A DNA stretch of 64,000 nt from Antitrichia curtipendula. Taxonomy: Eukaryota > Streptophyta > Bryopsida > Hypnales > Leucodontaceae. Shown in pieces: positions 12,708 through 24,113 of this stretch (its first letter is position 1; each line of letters begins with the position of its first letter). The stretch covers positions 54,325,570 through 54,389,569 of the forward strand of contig OX579634.1 of NCBI GenBank assembly GCA_951230915.1, read 5' to 3'. The position numbers and the translations under genes are program-made. The notes beneath the pieces were generated by a model. That model searched no databases, was not told where the DNA came from, and was given only the letters and a program-made list of their open reading frames with translations.

Positions 12708-12814
12708 ATTTTATTAGTCTATTCAAATTTCTAGATAGAATATATAATTTATATTGCTAGTTTTTTTAAGGTATACAAAACTAAATTATGACTTTCTTGG
12801 ATATGGGACATTTA

Positions 12815-15580
12815 AGTATCAAGGGTGGGTATCTTGGCCATATACTGCCTACCACAATAAGTGATTTATTCTACCTTGGGCAATGTATTGTAACTCATTG
12901 CAACTCATTTTACATACATTGTGAATTTTTTCAAAATTTTACGACACACGTTTTAACATATATTAATGTCGTCACACCTAAATTTGACATTTAAGGCAAT
13001 GTTATATTCTAAAATCTTAAACAATGTTATTTTGTAGAATGGATACCTTGAAATTAATGGTTGGAGTAAGTATGTCATACTTTAATGATTACAAGTAGAT
13101 TTCATCTTAAGAAATAGTTTTTCTTAACTTCACAAAAAAATTTAAATACTATTGTCAATATCAACTAATAGGACCAAAAATCTTAACATAAATAGAATTA
13201 TCAATATATGCCACAATCTTAAAGCCAAAGCAATGTGGTAGCAATAAGAAATAATGCATGTACAAATGATTTTATAATTAGAAAGTTAAAACACTTTTTA
13301 ATCTTGGAGATTACAATATTAATTACATTAACGATTTTAATATTGATTTAATTGAGAGGTGGGAAGAAAATATGATTAGAGTCTTGGTAATATATAATTT
13401 AAATCAAGCATACAAAGGTTCTGATAATCCAATTGCAAGCAAGCCACCCATCTAACTAAATCTTGACGAACTTGATCTTTTTAAGTACAAAAAAAGATTA
13501 CAAGATTACAAGAATTACACTAATAATTAGCACCTAATCCTTGGAGGGATCCCACCGTCAGATTTTTTGTCCAAATTGGATGCATGATATACCATTGAAA
13601 AGCTTTTGACAATACCTTTCCAATGATATATTATAAGGGATATTTAAGTCGTCGGACGGTCAAATGATTAGACGGGCAGTTGGACGGTCGATTAGATGGA
13701 TGGACAATTGGATTGACCTCAATCTTTGGAAGGGTCTCACCGTCGGAGTTTCTGTCCAAATTGGACGCATGATATACCATTGGAAAGCTTTCGAGAATAC
13801 CTTTCCAATGGTACATTATGAGCCATATTTTAGTCATCGGACATTCAGACGGTCGGACAGCCTGTCCGCTTGACAATGCGGAATCCAACGGCCCGTCTGC
13901 GCGGACGGCCTGTCCGCTTGACTATCTGGAGTTTGACGGCCTGTCCGCGCGGACGGGTCGTCCGATCTCTCGTTCGATCTCAAATTGGGTACATAATATA
14001 CCTTTGGAAAGCTTTCAATAAGTGCTTTCCAATGGTATATTATGGGCTATATTTTAGTGGTCGGACGGTCACACGGTCGGACGACTGATCGCCCGTCCGA
14101 CCTCGCGTCCGACCATCCTTCCGACCCCAATTTTTAGAAGGATCTCACCGTTGGAGATTTTGTCCAAAATGGACGCATAATATACCATTGGAAAGCTCTC
14201 CAGAATACCTTATCAATGATATATTATGAGGCATATTTAGTCGTCACACGGTTTGTCCGCTCGACAGTCTGGATTGCAACGACCCATCCATGCGGACACG
14301 CTGTCCGCTCGACAGTCCGGAGTCCAACGGCCTGTTTGTGCGGACGGCTTGTTCGCTTGACTATCTGGAGTCCGACGGCCTGTCCGCGCGGATGGGTCAT
14401 CCGATCTCTCGTTCGACCTCAAATTGGGCACATAATATACTTTTGATAAGCTCTCAGTAAGAGCTTTCCAATGGTATATTATGAGCTATAATTTAGTTGT
14501 CGGACGGTCACACAGTCAGACGACTAATTGCCCGTCCGACCTCGCGTTCGACCATCCTTCCGACCCCAATCTTTAGAAGGATCTCACTGTTTGATTATTT
14601 GTCCAAATTGGACGCATAGTATACCATTGGAAAGCTCTCCACAATACCTTTCCAATGGTATATTATGAGCCATATTTAATCGTCGGACGGCTTGCCCGCT
14701 CGACAGTCCAAAGTCCGACGGCCCGTCCGTGCGGACGGGCTGTCCGATCTCGCGTCCAACCTCAAATTAAACACATAATATATCTTTGGAAAGCTTTTAA
14801 TAAGAGCTTTCCAATGGTACATTATGAGCTATATTTTAGTCGTCGGACGGTCAGATGTTCGCACGACTGATTGCCCGTCCGACCTCCCGTTCGACCATGC
14901 TTCCAACTCCAATCTTTAGAAGGATCTCACCGTTGGAGTTTTTGTTCAAATTGGACGTACAGTATACCATTGGAAAGCTCTCCGTGATAACTTTCAAATG
15001 ATATATTATGAGCCATATTTAGTCGTCAGACGGCCTGTCCGCTCGACACTACGGAGTCTGATGGCCTGTCCGCGCGACCGCTTGTCCGCTCAATAGTCCG
15101 AAGTCCGACCAAGCTTCCGACCCTAATCTTTGGAAGGATCTCACCATCGGAGTTTTTGTCCAAATTGGACGCATAAGATACCATTGGAAAGCTCTTGATA
15201 ATACCTTTCTAATGGTATATTATGAGCCATATTTTAGTCGTCGGACGGTCGGACGGCTAACCGCTTGTCCGCCCCGATCGCACCGTTCGCCCATCTGCAA
15301 ATCCGCCCGCCCGAACTGTCCGCACCGTCCGCCCGTTCGCAAATCCGCCCGATCGAACTGTCCGCACTGTCCGCCTGTCCGAAAAGTTACTCGATCGAAC
15401 CGTCTGCACTGTCCGCTCGTCCGCACCATCCGCAAAATCGCCCAACCAAACCGTCCGCCTGTCCGGTGGTCGCCGTCCATCGAATGGTGACCACCACGTC
15501 CGCGGACACTGCGTCCGGACGTCAGGACGTCCGGATTTTGGACGTGATTTGCCTTCGGATGTTCCAATTCGTCAACCCTG
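12815..15580 (-). repeat. Right arm of the foldback element
   Basis: This is the reverse complement of the left arm, with coordinates summing to 21,520 over the near-identical inner part. It is about 0.7 kb longer, with roughly nine palindrome-bearing units, and includes an additional block of about 60 bp near 14325-14385 not present in the left arm. The outer 300 bp (about 15250-15540) is a dense GTCCGC/GATCGAAC repeat with high GC. Long open frames here, on both strands, are by-products of the repeat. Confidence 0.85.
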
Positions 15581-15939
15581 ACTCCAAGGGGATTTTTATT
15601 GATTCTAATTCGATTGTAGAGAATGTAGTGAGAAGAAATTGGAGTGCTCCCACTACTAAAAAATAGAGAAAAACGTGACTGTGCAAATGACTGCAAAACA
15701 GTCGCGTTGTAGTCGCAAAACGAAAGAATGACTCCGTGGCGCTGCAGTCATTTCAGACAAGTCATTTACAAGAATGACTACAGATATATTATTACCTAAC
15801 GAAGAGGGAACGGATGAGACTTAGGATGAGATGAGGCTCGATAAAGAAAGACAGCCTTGGAAAGATGGTTTTGAGCTGCCATGTGGAAAGGGAGGGCTTT
15901 TTTGGACTAGGTGGACAACGACTTGACCCTTGATAAATC

Positions 15940-16160
15940 TGACGTGGACAATGGAAGCGCAGTCACGGTGAAGTCATTTTAGAGTTGCATCTGACCCCTT
16001 TTTAATCTGATGTGGACTTCCTTCTGCAGTCACGAAAAAGTCATTTTAAAGTGACGTCCAACCCCTTCTAAATCTGACGTGGGCATAGCAACTCCGTGGC
16101 ACGGCAATCATTGTACAATTGGATTTAACCCTTCTATAATCTGACATGACTTTTACATGG
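15940..16160 (+). repeat. Subterminal tandem repeat inside the CACTA-like element
   Basis: Three to four drifting copies of about 70-80 bp contain 'ACCCCTT.TAAATCTGACGTGG' variants followed by 'GCAGTCAC..AAGTCATTTTA' variants. Such subterminal arrays bind transposase in characterised CACTA elements; that role is inferred here. Confidence 0.55.
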
Positions 16161-16304
16161 GCATTATTTTTAAGTGATGGATTTAGGATTTAGAATTTAG
16201 GATTTGGGAACTGCGGCGATGTGTGCAAAAAAAAATGTATTGACAATTGCATGGTTAGTAGTCATTCTATAGTCACATATGAATACATTTTAAATATTGC
16301 AAAA

Positions 16305-16415
16305 ATACATCATCCACCATATAAAATACAATATATACCATATACAATACATCATATATCATATACAATACATCATATACCATGCTTAATATAAAATATA
16401 TCATATACAAAATAT
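16305..16415. repeat. CATATACAATACATCATATACC-type tandem repeat
   Basis: About five imperfect units of roughly 20 bp (ATACAATACATCATATACCAT and variants) lie inside the CACTA-like element. Confidence 0.65.
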
Positions 16416-16502
16416 TTGGCAAATATGCCACATGACTCTCAAAGCCACTTAGTGTGTGAATATGAAGAGTTGAAATGACAAACCTTTTATACAAGTGGAG
16501 TG

Positions 16503-16740
16503 ATAGGAGGCAAGACAAACCATGTGGGACATGTAAAACACAGAAATTGTGTTATTAGTAATATTTTAGATCTCATTTAGGAATAGTAGATTAATTGTTT
16601 TCAAAAAACTTTGAACTAATAAAAGTTGAAAAATGAATTTTACTTTTATCTCCAAAAATTTGTTTTGGATTTTGAACCTCAAATCAAAAGTTGTGGACAA
16701 ATTTGAGAAGAAGATTGGAGAGGCTATTTTCTTAACATTT
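16503..16740 (+). repeat. Half of a foldback element inside the CACTA-like element
   Basis: The sequence from TAGGAGGCAAGACAAACC through CTCATTTAGGAATAGTA and ATCTCCAAAAATTTG to AAAGTTGTGGACAAATTT matches one arm of the complete foldback at 52280-52872. Only one arm is present here. Confidence 0.6.
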
Positions 16741-16952
16741 TTTTGATTCTAGTACTGTAGAAGATATAATGTAGTCATTTCCATGTTGTTATCTGACTGC
16801 AGTATTGTAACACGACTTCCACTTAACTAGGTGCAGTCACATAGAAGTCATAGGTGACCCCTAGTGAATTAGAATCGTAGAAGGTCACTGTCACTGTTAG
16901 TAATGTTGTTCCAGTTTTTTTGCAATGTAGTTCTTAGGGGTAGGCTTAACAA

Positions 16953-17395
16953 TGGAATTGTATATATGCACAGGGAATTAAGGTTCAACAAATGTGCAAA
17001 TCCATCCACTCTAGAGCCTATAGGGTTGATTGTTTCTCAAACATTGTCAATTTGGGTGGAATCAATAAATTTAGTGGGTGTAATTGAATTGTTTGTAAAA
17101 AATAACCTTGTTAGCACAAAAAAGTAGTGGGGTGAAGCCGCAAGATACACAAAGTAACCCTACTTATACTAGGAATGATGCAACTGACAAACCTGGATGG
17201 AAATTGGTCTTACGTAAAGAAGCCTGTTCCAAGCGTGAAGTTGTTGACCGCACAGATGCCTTCATCACCACTACTGGGGAGGCTGTAGGGCTCATTGTTC
17301 CCCAACAACTGTCAAGTAGAAGCTCCACCGCCAATCTAATTGGAGCCATTGAATTATCTGTGGAAGAGAACTTACTTGCGCAAGAGACATACTAG
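16953..17395 (+). pseudogene. Two diverged copies of an unrecognised coding-like repeat
   Basis: Two blocks encode related peptides in different frames: GLIVSQTLS...SINLVGVIELFV near 17020-17100 and GLIVPQQLS...TANLIGAIELSV near 17285-17370, each preceded by a similar lead. The similarity is greater in peptide than by chance and suggests an old coding repeat captured or encoded by the surrounding CACTA-like element. No domain is recognised. Frame difference and lack of a long frame make an intact gene unlikely. Confidence 0.35.
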
Positions 17396-18635
17396 GTACA
17401 CACTTCTTGTCTAAATATGGCCTGTCATGTTGCCCTAGTGTTTGTGTCAATAGAAGCATTTTTCCTAAACTGCAAATGCATGCAGCAATGAGGCAGGTCT
17501 CCAAGTTGGAGGATGTTGGAATTGTAGTAGTACAACCCGAATCACTTTTCGAAGTGAAGTCATGTACCAGTCACTGTCTACTTACGTGACAGACTCGCCG
17601 CAGTCATAATGTAGTTACATGACAGACAAAAGTCATACTACAGTCATAGTGAAGTCACGTCGCTTGCAATTGCAACCTGACTGTCTTCTCCCCTACCATC
17701 TTGAATGTCTTTCCATTTACTAGGTAATCAGAGGGTCATGTTCACTTCTTTTCATTCACGGTGTCATGAAACATGGACAAGTTCTGGCCTCAACAACTTT
17801 AAACATTTCCGTACAGCTTGTGCTTTAATGCAAACCCTGAAGCTAACAGCAGATGTGGAAGCGCATGAAACATTGGTAACACTATTCCTATTACGATTTT
17901 CTCAAAATGAGTCCATACAGCATGTGTCCACCACACGACAACCCTCAAGAATGAATGCAATTATTTCATTCTTCAACTAATCTTCAATCTCTGAAATAGG
18001 AGTAATAAGGCTCGCAGACCTTGCTCTCCTAAAATTAATTCATTTACGGTACACTAGTACTATATCTTAGGTGACTTGCATTCATTCAGACATTTCTAAA
18101 CCCCGATATTCCAATTTTCCGACTTGCATGAACTGCCTCTCTTCTTATTTAGTACTAAAATATAGCGCCAGTCATAATGCAGTCATAATGCAGTCATACT
18201 GTAGTGACATACCGGAAACTATGCTCATCCTATCTTTCTTGTACCAAGAGGCCCCATTTTTTTCTTTATCCATATGTAAAAGAAAACGCCAACTTTGTGA
18301 CTCCATGGCGCTGCAGTCATTTTGAAGTCACTTCTTAGTCACGTTGCAATCGCAAAATCAGGAACCGCACAACTGAACAATGACTTTGCCTGCTGCAGTT
18401 GCGTTCCAATTTGCCACTTCACTGCATTGTCGCCCCTCTGAACGGAACGATGTGGATGAAGTACACAGTGCGTTTTCCGTTCATCCCGCAGTCACTACAA
18501 CGACTGTAGAATGACTGCAACACTTTGGATCCTCTTCCGCTGGTGCAATTAGGGAGGTGAAGTGGCGTTGCAGTCGCAAAAATTAGCGCAGTCATGTTTT
18601 GCAATCACAATTTTGGCCGTTTTTTTGTGGTATCC

Positions 18636-21600
18636 GTAGACTACAAACAATTCCTATGAAGCAGCCTCTAATTTGTAGACAAATTGTTGATTTAAGTTGC
18701 AATTGTTTTCATGGTATGGAAGATACAAAGGAAAATTGAACTAGTTGTGGTTGCAATCAAATATATTATTTTGTAATTAGAACTTGATGTAAATTTAAAA
18801 GTTCTAAAAGGCTTACCAACAGGCAATTAATTTAGGCATGCTCTTTCAGCAATTCCAAAACAACTATTTCATAGAATTCAATGAGAAATTAAAGACAACT
18901 CATGAATGCAAAATTTCCACAGAGGAGATATCAAGAGTATGTGAATGTGCTAGAAGATCCTAAATATACTAACTGCAAAAGGAAAGTTTAGTTTTGAGAT
19001 TTTTCTTATTTTTTCATGGAAAGCATTCCCATTGCATTTCCATGACTTAATTTTTTTAGTTGAGTAGCCAAACAAATATATAAATTGATATCTCCTAACA
19101 AAGGGGACAAAATGCATCCTTTTGGCATTTTTTTCTCTATAGAATTTTTATTGACATATAACTAATACCAAGTTTAAACATTTGGCTCAATGCATCTAAA
19201 AATAGAAACCATAAAATTACTTTTAAACAATGCTTTACAAACGTGAGAGCTCAGTAAACATTTGCACCTAGAGTAAAATTGGAAAGAAATAGCAATTTAT
19301 AAACTTCACCTTTAAATGAAACATCATCCTTAATCTCATTTGAGGCACGTAATATTGAAGCATTCTACAAGAAAGATTGATCCTTGATCAATACTAACAG
19401 CATATGAATAAGAGAGGTATGCATAGCACTTCAATTGCTAGGTTTAGTCAAGCTTTCGGATCAAAAATTTGTACTTTAGTGCATTTGTTTCTCAAGGCTT
19501 TACAATGGTTGCATATCACTATCAGTGTTCATGGGATCTATAATAATTAAAGTCAATGAGGAGGTAATACATCTCCAACTATTCGTTCTTTCTATTCACC
19601 TAAACTATAAAAAATTAGTTTCGTGTAGTGATTTAGAAACATCTTTAAAAATGAAAAAAATAATACTAAACAATGAGTTCGAAGACCAATTATAGGCAAC
19701 AAAACCTTGTAATTAACCCCTATAGGACCAAGTTGTGCTTTTTGGACAACATAGTGATTTTAGGCAGCTCACTACAAATGGAGTTTTTCTTTCTTTTCTT
19801 TGAAATTTTTACACAACATGTAGACAAGGTTTTTCTTAACTTTTGAGTACATGTTAAAAAGTTACTGTATGATATGTTGTTTACTTCTCAACTCAAGCAT
19901 CCAGGCAAATTTTTTTAATTCTTTCTTTTTTAGAAACAAAAGTTTGAATTTATTTTTTTAGATTTACATATATGTGGAAAGCTTTGAATCATTCCATTTT
20001 TATTAACGAGATGAAATTTATGCAGGAATTTGTTTGCAAGTACTTATGGAATCTCTACTCTAAAGTCTAAAATAACTTTGAATTCCTTTATTTAATTCAA
20101 TTTTCAATAATTTTTGAAAAAATAAAATCATAGGGTGTAGATTATTAATCTAAATGTTACAACCATTGGGATTGGAATTTTTTTAATTTCATAACAAAAC
20201 TCTTAACAATTTAGTATTTTGAATCATTCTCTATTTCTTTCTACTAATTAAATTTTTCTATATGCTGTATAATTTTAAAATGATCTCAAATTTTTTAAGC
20301 ATATAGCTAGCTTGCCTTTAAGAATGAATCCAAAGAAGCACCAACAACATGTACATTTGTTTATACAAATGTGACCTTGTGAAGTACAGCTGCCCAGTTT
20401 TCCACTAGCCCCCTTAAAAGATTTATGTCACTTCAAACGCTAATATCTTGCAGTCTACACGGTGGAAATTTCAGAATTCTTTTCCACATCTTTTTAAACC
20501 AGCATACTACAAGATCCTATGGTCACATGTGTCCAATAAGATTTTTTTTTTCTAAAATTTGGTACTTGTACTAGAAATGGGAGTTTAAGAGCATTACTAG
20601 TGAAAACACAATCAAGGAACTTTAGGAATTAAAAGGTTATATTCGTTATATTGAGACTTCTTGTAATCTCATTTTTATCCTCGACTCGCTTTATCTCTTT
20701 TTTAGTATTTTTTTAGAAATAGGTAACAACACCAACTTTTAGAATTTTATTATAGAATCATTATTTTAGCATTATTTATTTTTGGTTTCAATTACTATTT
20801 TTTTAAATGAATTTTTCAATAACTAGCATTCTGTCTCAAAATTTGCAAAAAGTCTCAATATAACAAATATGGCCTTTTAAGTGCATCAAAAAATATCTTT
20901 TTTTGCAAATGAGCATATTTCTTATAACTAAATACAAGCTTCTTAAAGTGAACAAAAAAATGATGATTATAAGTGATACCTTTTCAAGTGGATGCCCGTC
21001 TTGCACTATAAACATAGTGAAGTCTTCTAAGCTAGGTATTATCATTAGAGTCTTACTCCAAATGGAATCCAAATTCCAACTATATCCTACTTCAATTTGT
21101 TGTTTCCAATCCCCCATCTCACAATCGAGCAATACAACTTAGACAACTTAACTTTGATTGATTTCTTGCCACTTTCCTTCAATGATTCTCCATTTGTTAC
21201 ATTGGAAGTTGGTATAGTGGGTCTTATTGCTAACATAATACATAAATTATAATGTCTCTAAATCAATTCAGCATTTGATTTGATCAACTTCCTATGTTCC
21301 TTTTTCATTCCAACATTGGTCCATTAGAAAGTCAAGTAGTTCCTGTAACATTTCTTTAAAAAAAAAAAATGTGCATGTTTTGTGTATGCAAGGAACATAT
21401 GCAAATAAATTGACCATGACTCCTACGGGCGTAAATTAATCCAATTGAGGTGTGTTGCTTTCTTCCTAGTATTTGGTTTCATCGATACTTGAAAATTCTT
21501 TCAAAGACAAATTCTAAATGTTTCGTTGGTAGCTAAGTCTAGTAATAGGCATTCCAAATCATTGAAATCTAGAAATAATATGACTTCCACACAACTATAT

Positions 21601-22460
21601 CCCCCCTGGACATGATAGTATGCTACATTGTAAAAGAAGATTAAATCATCCTGTAGGTCTTTGTAACTACGATCACCTCTAGTAGTTTCTCCAATTTCAA
21701 TGTGGATAGCACATATTGGTTCCATAATACCAAGCATGTCAATCCAATCCTCGTGTAGTGTTGGATATTAATCTCATGTGAAGTTCAGAATGAGTTCTAA
21801 ATACTTCCAATGGCAAAATCAAGATTCATATAATCACAATCAGAATTTACAAGTAAATTCAAGTAAATTGCTTGAAAGTTATGAAGAACTTACAATTGCA
21901 AGCTGCAAGTAATGCCAAGGTAGTAGGGTCGAGTTAGAGTTGTTGATGCATATATGTATGACTAAACTTCACAGTAGAAACTATTGTGCCTTTCATTTAA
22001 AATTCTAGTACTTTTGCTTTGTATGCACTTGCAATAGTAGTGATATAGCATTTCTTTAAATCTTTTGCATAACCACCTTTCTTTTCCACAACCCATGAAT
22101 TTCTTTTAATATTTCTAAAAATGTACTCACTATTTTTTTTGGTTTGGGAATACACACTGATACTCTAAATTCCACTCCTAAGTCTCATGATGTTTCATAC
22201 TAACAAACCCTAAAATCACTCGCTTGAATCAACTCTCTTCACTTGCATGAATCAATCGTTGCAAAGCTTCAAACAAAATTACAAACGGCCCCCAAACCCC
22301 TCATTGCAGAGACCTTCCACAAAATTTTACAGAATTCGATAGAATTTGTTCAATACAATGAACAGAGAGGGACAACTATGCGTACAACTTCCCAATTTGC
22401 AATTCAATCAATTTGCAATTTTTCATATCCCTTCTGATCCTTTAAGAAAAATTTAAATTT
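18636..22460. other. AT-rich intergenic stretch, no gene seen
   Basis: No exon-like frame with plausible splice sites, RNA gene or transposon end was identified. Around 22450-22480 there is a short palindromic AAATTTAAATTTTAAAATTT run. Confidence 0.5.
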
Positions 22461-22479
22461 TAAAATTTAAAATTTTTCA

Positions 22480-22765
22480 TTACCCTTGACCCTCTCACCC
22501 CCACCCCTGTCTTGTAATTTCAGAAACCAACATACTTGACAAACAATATGGGACAAACATATATCCAATATCCGTACCCATATCTGTATCCCATGCATGT
22601 ATTCATATTCATATTTATATCCAATGTCATACTCGTACCCATATCCACATTTTGTATTCATTATATATTTGTATACAATATGATATCTGTATCTCGTATT
22701 TATTTTCATATTCGTATTCATATTTGTATTTGAACGACTCAGGCTAAATCTCACAAGATCAACGG
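22480..22765 (-). repeat. Degenerate ATATCC/TATTCA hexamer array with flanks
   Basis: About 190 bp of drifting CCATATCCGTACCC and TTCATATTCATATT hexamers is flanked on the left by ACCCCTGTCTTGTAATTTC. The reverse complement of that flank matches the right flank of a similar array at 30290-30445, so both look like copies of one repeat family with an internal microsatellite. Confidence 0.5.
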
Positions 22766-23200
22766 CTTGTGAATTTTTGAGAAATCAACGACAATTTTGA
22801 AGATAAGCATTTTTTTTTTTAAAAACAACGGCGCAAGATTTTTCTCGCCTCGGGATGTGTGTCACAAATCATCACGCCCTGTCTACATAGGAGATAGAGG
22901 ATGGTTGTTTGAGTGATTTACCTTCTATTACCTAGTGTCATTTGGGTCAAAATTGACTATAATCATGATAAGAGTCCATTGTTTGGAAGTCGTCGTGGAT
23001 TAGGACCACATACACTTCCCACCTAAGAAATTTATTTACCATCACAATGAAAAGTCTCATACACTAATTTACTAGTCACTCTATATTAGATTAGTAGAAG
23101 CTGAAATCTCTATTTCGTACTAATTACAATTTGTGATGATATAATTTGGAGGTGCCAAAAGTTTTGCACCCTCACTCATAAGATGTACTCCATACATCAC
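22766..23200. other. Intergenic, no gene seen
   Basis: Three short AACAACGG/AATCAACG words occur near 22755-22830; otherwise nothing is recognised. Confidence 0.4.
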
Positions 23201-23201
23201 T

Positions 23202-23296
23202 AAGGTCCATGCTCACAATAACAATGATTAGCCACTCACAAAAGGTCCATGCTCACAATAACAATGACTAGCCACTCACAAAAGGTCCATGCTCAA
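23202..23296 (+). repeat. 40-bp tandem repeat, 2.4 copies
   Basis: Two adjacent 40-bp copies starting AAGGTCCATGCTCACAATAA differ at one position and are followed by a partial third. It lies downstream (3') of the minus-strand gene at 24114-26094. Confidence 0.9.
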
Positions 23297-23299
23297 AAC

Positions 23300-24113
23300 A
23301 ATGAAAGCCAAATTCCTTGAGATTTTTGTTGCCACCTAAAGACCGAGGAGAAGTTCATCAAGATCTCCCAATTGCTAAAGACTGTAATAAGATCAAAATT
23401 CTGCACCATTGAGGTTTTCAAATGATCCTCTCTTCAAAAGAGAAGACACCAGCAGCATGATTCAGTTCTCATTAACATCAGTTTTATTTCAATTTCTGAC
23501 CATGGTATCATTGAATTTCGCAGAGTCAGCAGAAAATACATTGTCTGCAAAATGTTGAAGACCTCTCTGACCTGAGACTAGAAAACAAGAACAGAACTGG
23601 TATTCAACAGAGTTCCAGACTTCCCAGAGTCACCTGTCCGAGTTAGCTCCTTCACGGAGAAATCGGAACAGACTTGAATGTCATCCGTCACATTAATCTA
23701 TGACATTTTCAAATGGACTGAAAACCCAAAAGCCAATGACGAGTCCAGTCCTTCATCTAATTCTTCCTCTGGAACATGTACAGTACAGCATCGTTTCACA
23801 GTATCAAGAAAAACAGGAGTACACCTCAGTCAATCTACATGTCTCAGTCACCTAACAACCTGTAAGTGATATATCCAACCCCATCAGATCTGCACGCGCT
23901 CAGCATCACTAGCTCTCTCACAGAGATAGGAAAAACTGTCATCTCTGGCTTGCCAATCACCTGTAGAAAAGACACTGCATTCACTAGGACAACATTCTAC
24001 AAGTAGAAGCTTTTGTGTCTCGCGTTGAACCTGGCAAAGACTGCAGAATGTGTCGTTTCAACAATGCGTTGGATATCTGTATGAGCTTGTGGTGCAAGCA
24101 ATTTCATGGTCCA
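23300..24113. other. Probable 3'UTR and downstream region of the 196-residue gene
   Basis: No separate gene is seen. The base composition is richer than in the surrounding intergenic DNA, fitting transcribed 3' sequence of the minus-strand gene. The polyadenylation site could not be placed. Confidence 0.35.

Larger units (their letters stand above)
6671..15580. mobile_element. Giant foldback transposon with hAT-type ends
   Basis: The element starts CAGGGTTGAC and ends GTCAACCCTG, a perfect 10-bp terminal inverted repeat, and is flanked by the 8-bp direct repeat ACTCCAAG at 6663-6670 and 15581-15588. An 8-bp target duplication with ends beginning CAGGG is the signature of the hAT superfamily. 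The interior is two long opposed arms around an AT-rich spacer. No transposase coding sequence is visible, so it must be non-autonomous. Apparent length is 8,910 bp including 200 N; if the internal 1.98-kb duplication is an assembly artefact the true length is about 6.7 kb. End structure and duplication are read directly; superfamily assignment follows from them. Confidence 0.85.
15651..18632. mobile_element. CACTA-like DNA transposon, 2,982 bp, non-autonomous
   Basis: The left end CACTACTAAAAAAT and the reverse complement of the right end, TACCACAAAAAAAC, align without gaps for about 30 bases with mostly transition differences. The 3-bp direct repeat TCC flanks both ends (15648-15650 and 18633-18635). 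Both subterminal regions carry many copies of TGCAGTCAT, AAGTCAC and GAAGTCATTTT in both orientations, the typical subterminal repeat layout of En/Spm elements. No TNP2-like transposase is recognisable. The right end reads GTGGTA rather than TAGTG, so the ends have decayed, perhaps by deamination. It was inserted 62 bases beyond the right target duplication of the foldback element. Confidence 0.7.

Noticed and set aside
6671..15580. CRISPR-like array, because of regularly spaced repeats
   Set aside because: The units are long, adjoining and diverged, with no unique spacers, in a eukaryotic transposon.
15220..15696. 158-codon minus-strand and 133-codon plus-strand frames at the right end of the foldback
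   Set aside because: They are produced by the GTCCGC-rich tandem repeat, which lacks stops on both strands; the peptides are simple repeats of the same words.
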